NCBI GenBank assembly: GCA_905205855.1
Contig: CAJLFL010000128.1
Coordinates: forward strand, 1 to 5,767
Direction: 5' to 3'
DNA length: 5,767 bases
DNA from: an uncultured Eubacteriales bacterium
GTDB lineage: Bacteria > Bacillota > Clostridia > Monoglobales > Monoglobaceae
Of this stretch, positions 5,105 through 5,767 are shown piece by piece. A program made the position numbers and the translations under genes. The notes under the pieces are model-generated. The model worked only from the letters and a program-made list of their open reading frames with translations. It did no database searches and had not been told where the DNA came from. How positions within the stretch are numbered: position 1 is the stretch's first letter; each line of letters starts with the position of its first letter.

Positions 5105-5767
5105 ATTTCTTACGGCACTTGACACGTAACCGCAATCTGTTTGTATGTGATATTTTTCTGATTGCATTATCGTATGTTATGGCATGTCTGACGGTTTATC
5201 GCATAAGTTTATTCGGACAGGTTGCTGTGTCTTGCAGTGTGTTTGTTGTCGCTTCCGCAATAATATTTGTCGGTGCCGCTATGGTTTCCGGTGCTTATCA
5301 TGTATATTGGATTTACGGCGGTACATGGGAGTATTTAAGACTTTTGCTTGCTTGTTTGTTTGCAAGCGTAATCAGCGTTGCGCTGTCGTATTTCCTTGAT
5401 GCGCCTTATATGTATCCCAAATTATGTGCACTTGCTTCTGCAATAGCAACTGTGTTTATGCTCGGAATGAGAATGGGTGTAAGAGTTCTCGGAAAGCTGA
5501 TTCGTATAAGTCTGTGCGAAAGCCACGGCGGACGCAATAAAAGAGTTTTGGTAGTCGGTGCGGGAATCCTCGGCGTTACACTTGTGAGAGATATCTCAGG
5601 CAATGATGCGCTTAACTATGAGGTTTTGGGCTTTATAGATGATGATGAGGCAAAGCATAATCTTATTATACACGGAATAAAGGTTCTCGGCGGAACAAAT
5701 GATATAAACGAAATTTGCCGCAGGCTTGTGCCGGACGAGATAATTATAGCGATTGCGAGTATAAGCG
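5101..5767 (+). CDS. Membrane polysaccharide biosynthesis protein, FlaA1/EpsC/CapD type (3' end outside window)
   Basis: The first 222 residues of an integral membrane nucleotide-sugar enzyme are visible. About four membrane segments lie near 13-32, 41-62, 80-98 and 107-124. Between the second and third is GAYHVYWIYGGTWEYLRL (64-81), which resembles the LYR..WRY....E..RL stretch of the family. A cytoplasmic Rossmann-like domain follows: RNKRVLVVGAGILG (145-158), YEVLGFIDDDE (173-183), HGIKVLGG (191-198) and DEIIIAIAS (212-220). Family members (EpsC, CapD, PglF) continue with an SDR domain that acts as a UDP-GlcNAc 4,6-dehydratase or epimerase, making the first sugar of the repeat unit. That catalytic part is beyond the edge. 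Undecaprenyl-phosphate sugar transferases (WcaJ type) have a similar N-terminal half, so that remains an alternative. The start is set by the ATGA overlap with cpsB and by GGGGAG (5089-5094), 6 nt upstream. Confidence 0.88.
   Translation, partial: MNFLRHLTRNRNLFVCDIFLIALSYVMACLTVYRISLFGQVAVSCSVFVVASAIIFVGAAMVSGAYHVYWIYGGTWEYLRLLLACLFASVISVALSYFLDAPYMYPKLCALASAIATVFMLGMRMGVRVLGKLIRISLCESHGGRNKRVLVVGAGILGVTLVRDISGNDALNYEVLGFIDDDEAKHNLIIHGIKVLGGTNDINEICRRLVPDEIIIAIASIS

Overview
The window looks like chromosomal DNA of a low-to-moderate GC Bacillota, most likely class Clostridia. The evidence is strong Gram-positive style ribosome binding sites (GGAGG, AGGAG), near-consensus sigma-A promoters, a PUA-less glutamate 5-kinase, and the split tyrosine-kinase/PHP-phosphatase module (CpsD/CpsB) at the head of a polysaccharide operon. 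There are no tRNA or rRNA genes, CRISPR arrays, insertion sequences or phage genes.

Layout. Positions 1-384 hold the 3' part of a GNAT acetyltransferase of the phosphinothricin-acetyltransferase-like group; its frame is broken inside a (TA)4 tract. A strong hairpin terminator (391-439) separates it from a convergent, intact dusB (tRNA-dihydrouridine synthase, minus strand, 1412-462). dusB is divergent from a small cytidine-deaminase-fold gene (1583-1978), and the 170-bp gap between them carries one sigma-A promoter for each gene. The deaminase promoter has its -10 box framed by a perfect 8-bp inverted repeat, a good operator candidate. Next comes a second GNAT gene (2096-2556), also broken, by a deletion that removes part of the acetyl-CoA loop. 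Then proB (2641-3426) follows, behind a textbook promoter and without proA next to it.

From 3494 to the right edge the window enters an exopolysaccharide or capsule operon. An extended -10 promoter and an approximately 80-nt structured leader precede cpsD (bacterial tyrosine kinase with an eight-tyrosine tail), cpsB (PHP-type tyrosine phosphatase) and a membrane polysaccharide-biosynthesis protein of the FlaA1/EpsC/CapD type that runs off the window. The three genes overlap (14 bp, then 4 bp), so they are co-transcribed and probably translationally coupled. By family knowledge, CpsD phosphorylates its own tyrosine tail, CpsB removes those phosphates, and the cycle controls polysaccharide length or output. 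EpsC-type enzymes supply the modified first sugar. The usual membrane activator CpsC is not upstream of cpsD.

I do not see a clearly new multi-gene system. The leads most worth checking are the operator-like repeat around the deaminase promoter, the altered ribose-binding positions of that deaminase, the apparent repeat-mediated deletion in the second GNAT gene, and the structured leader before a cpsD that lacks a normal ribosome binding site.
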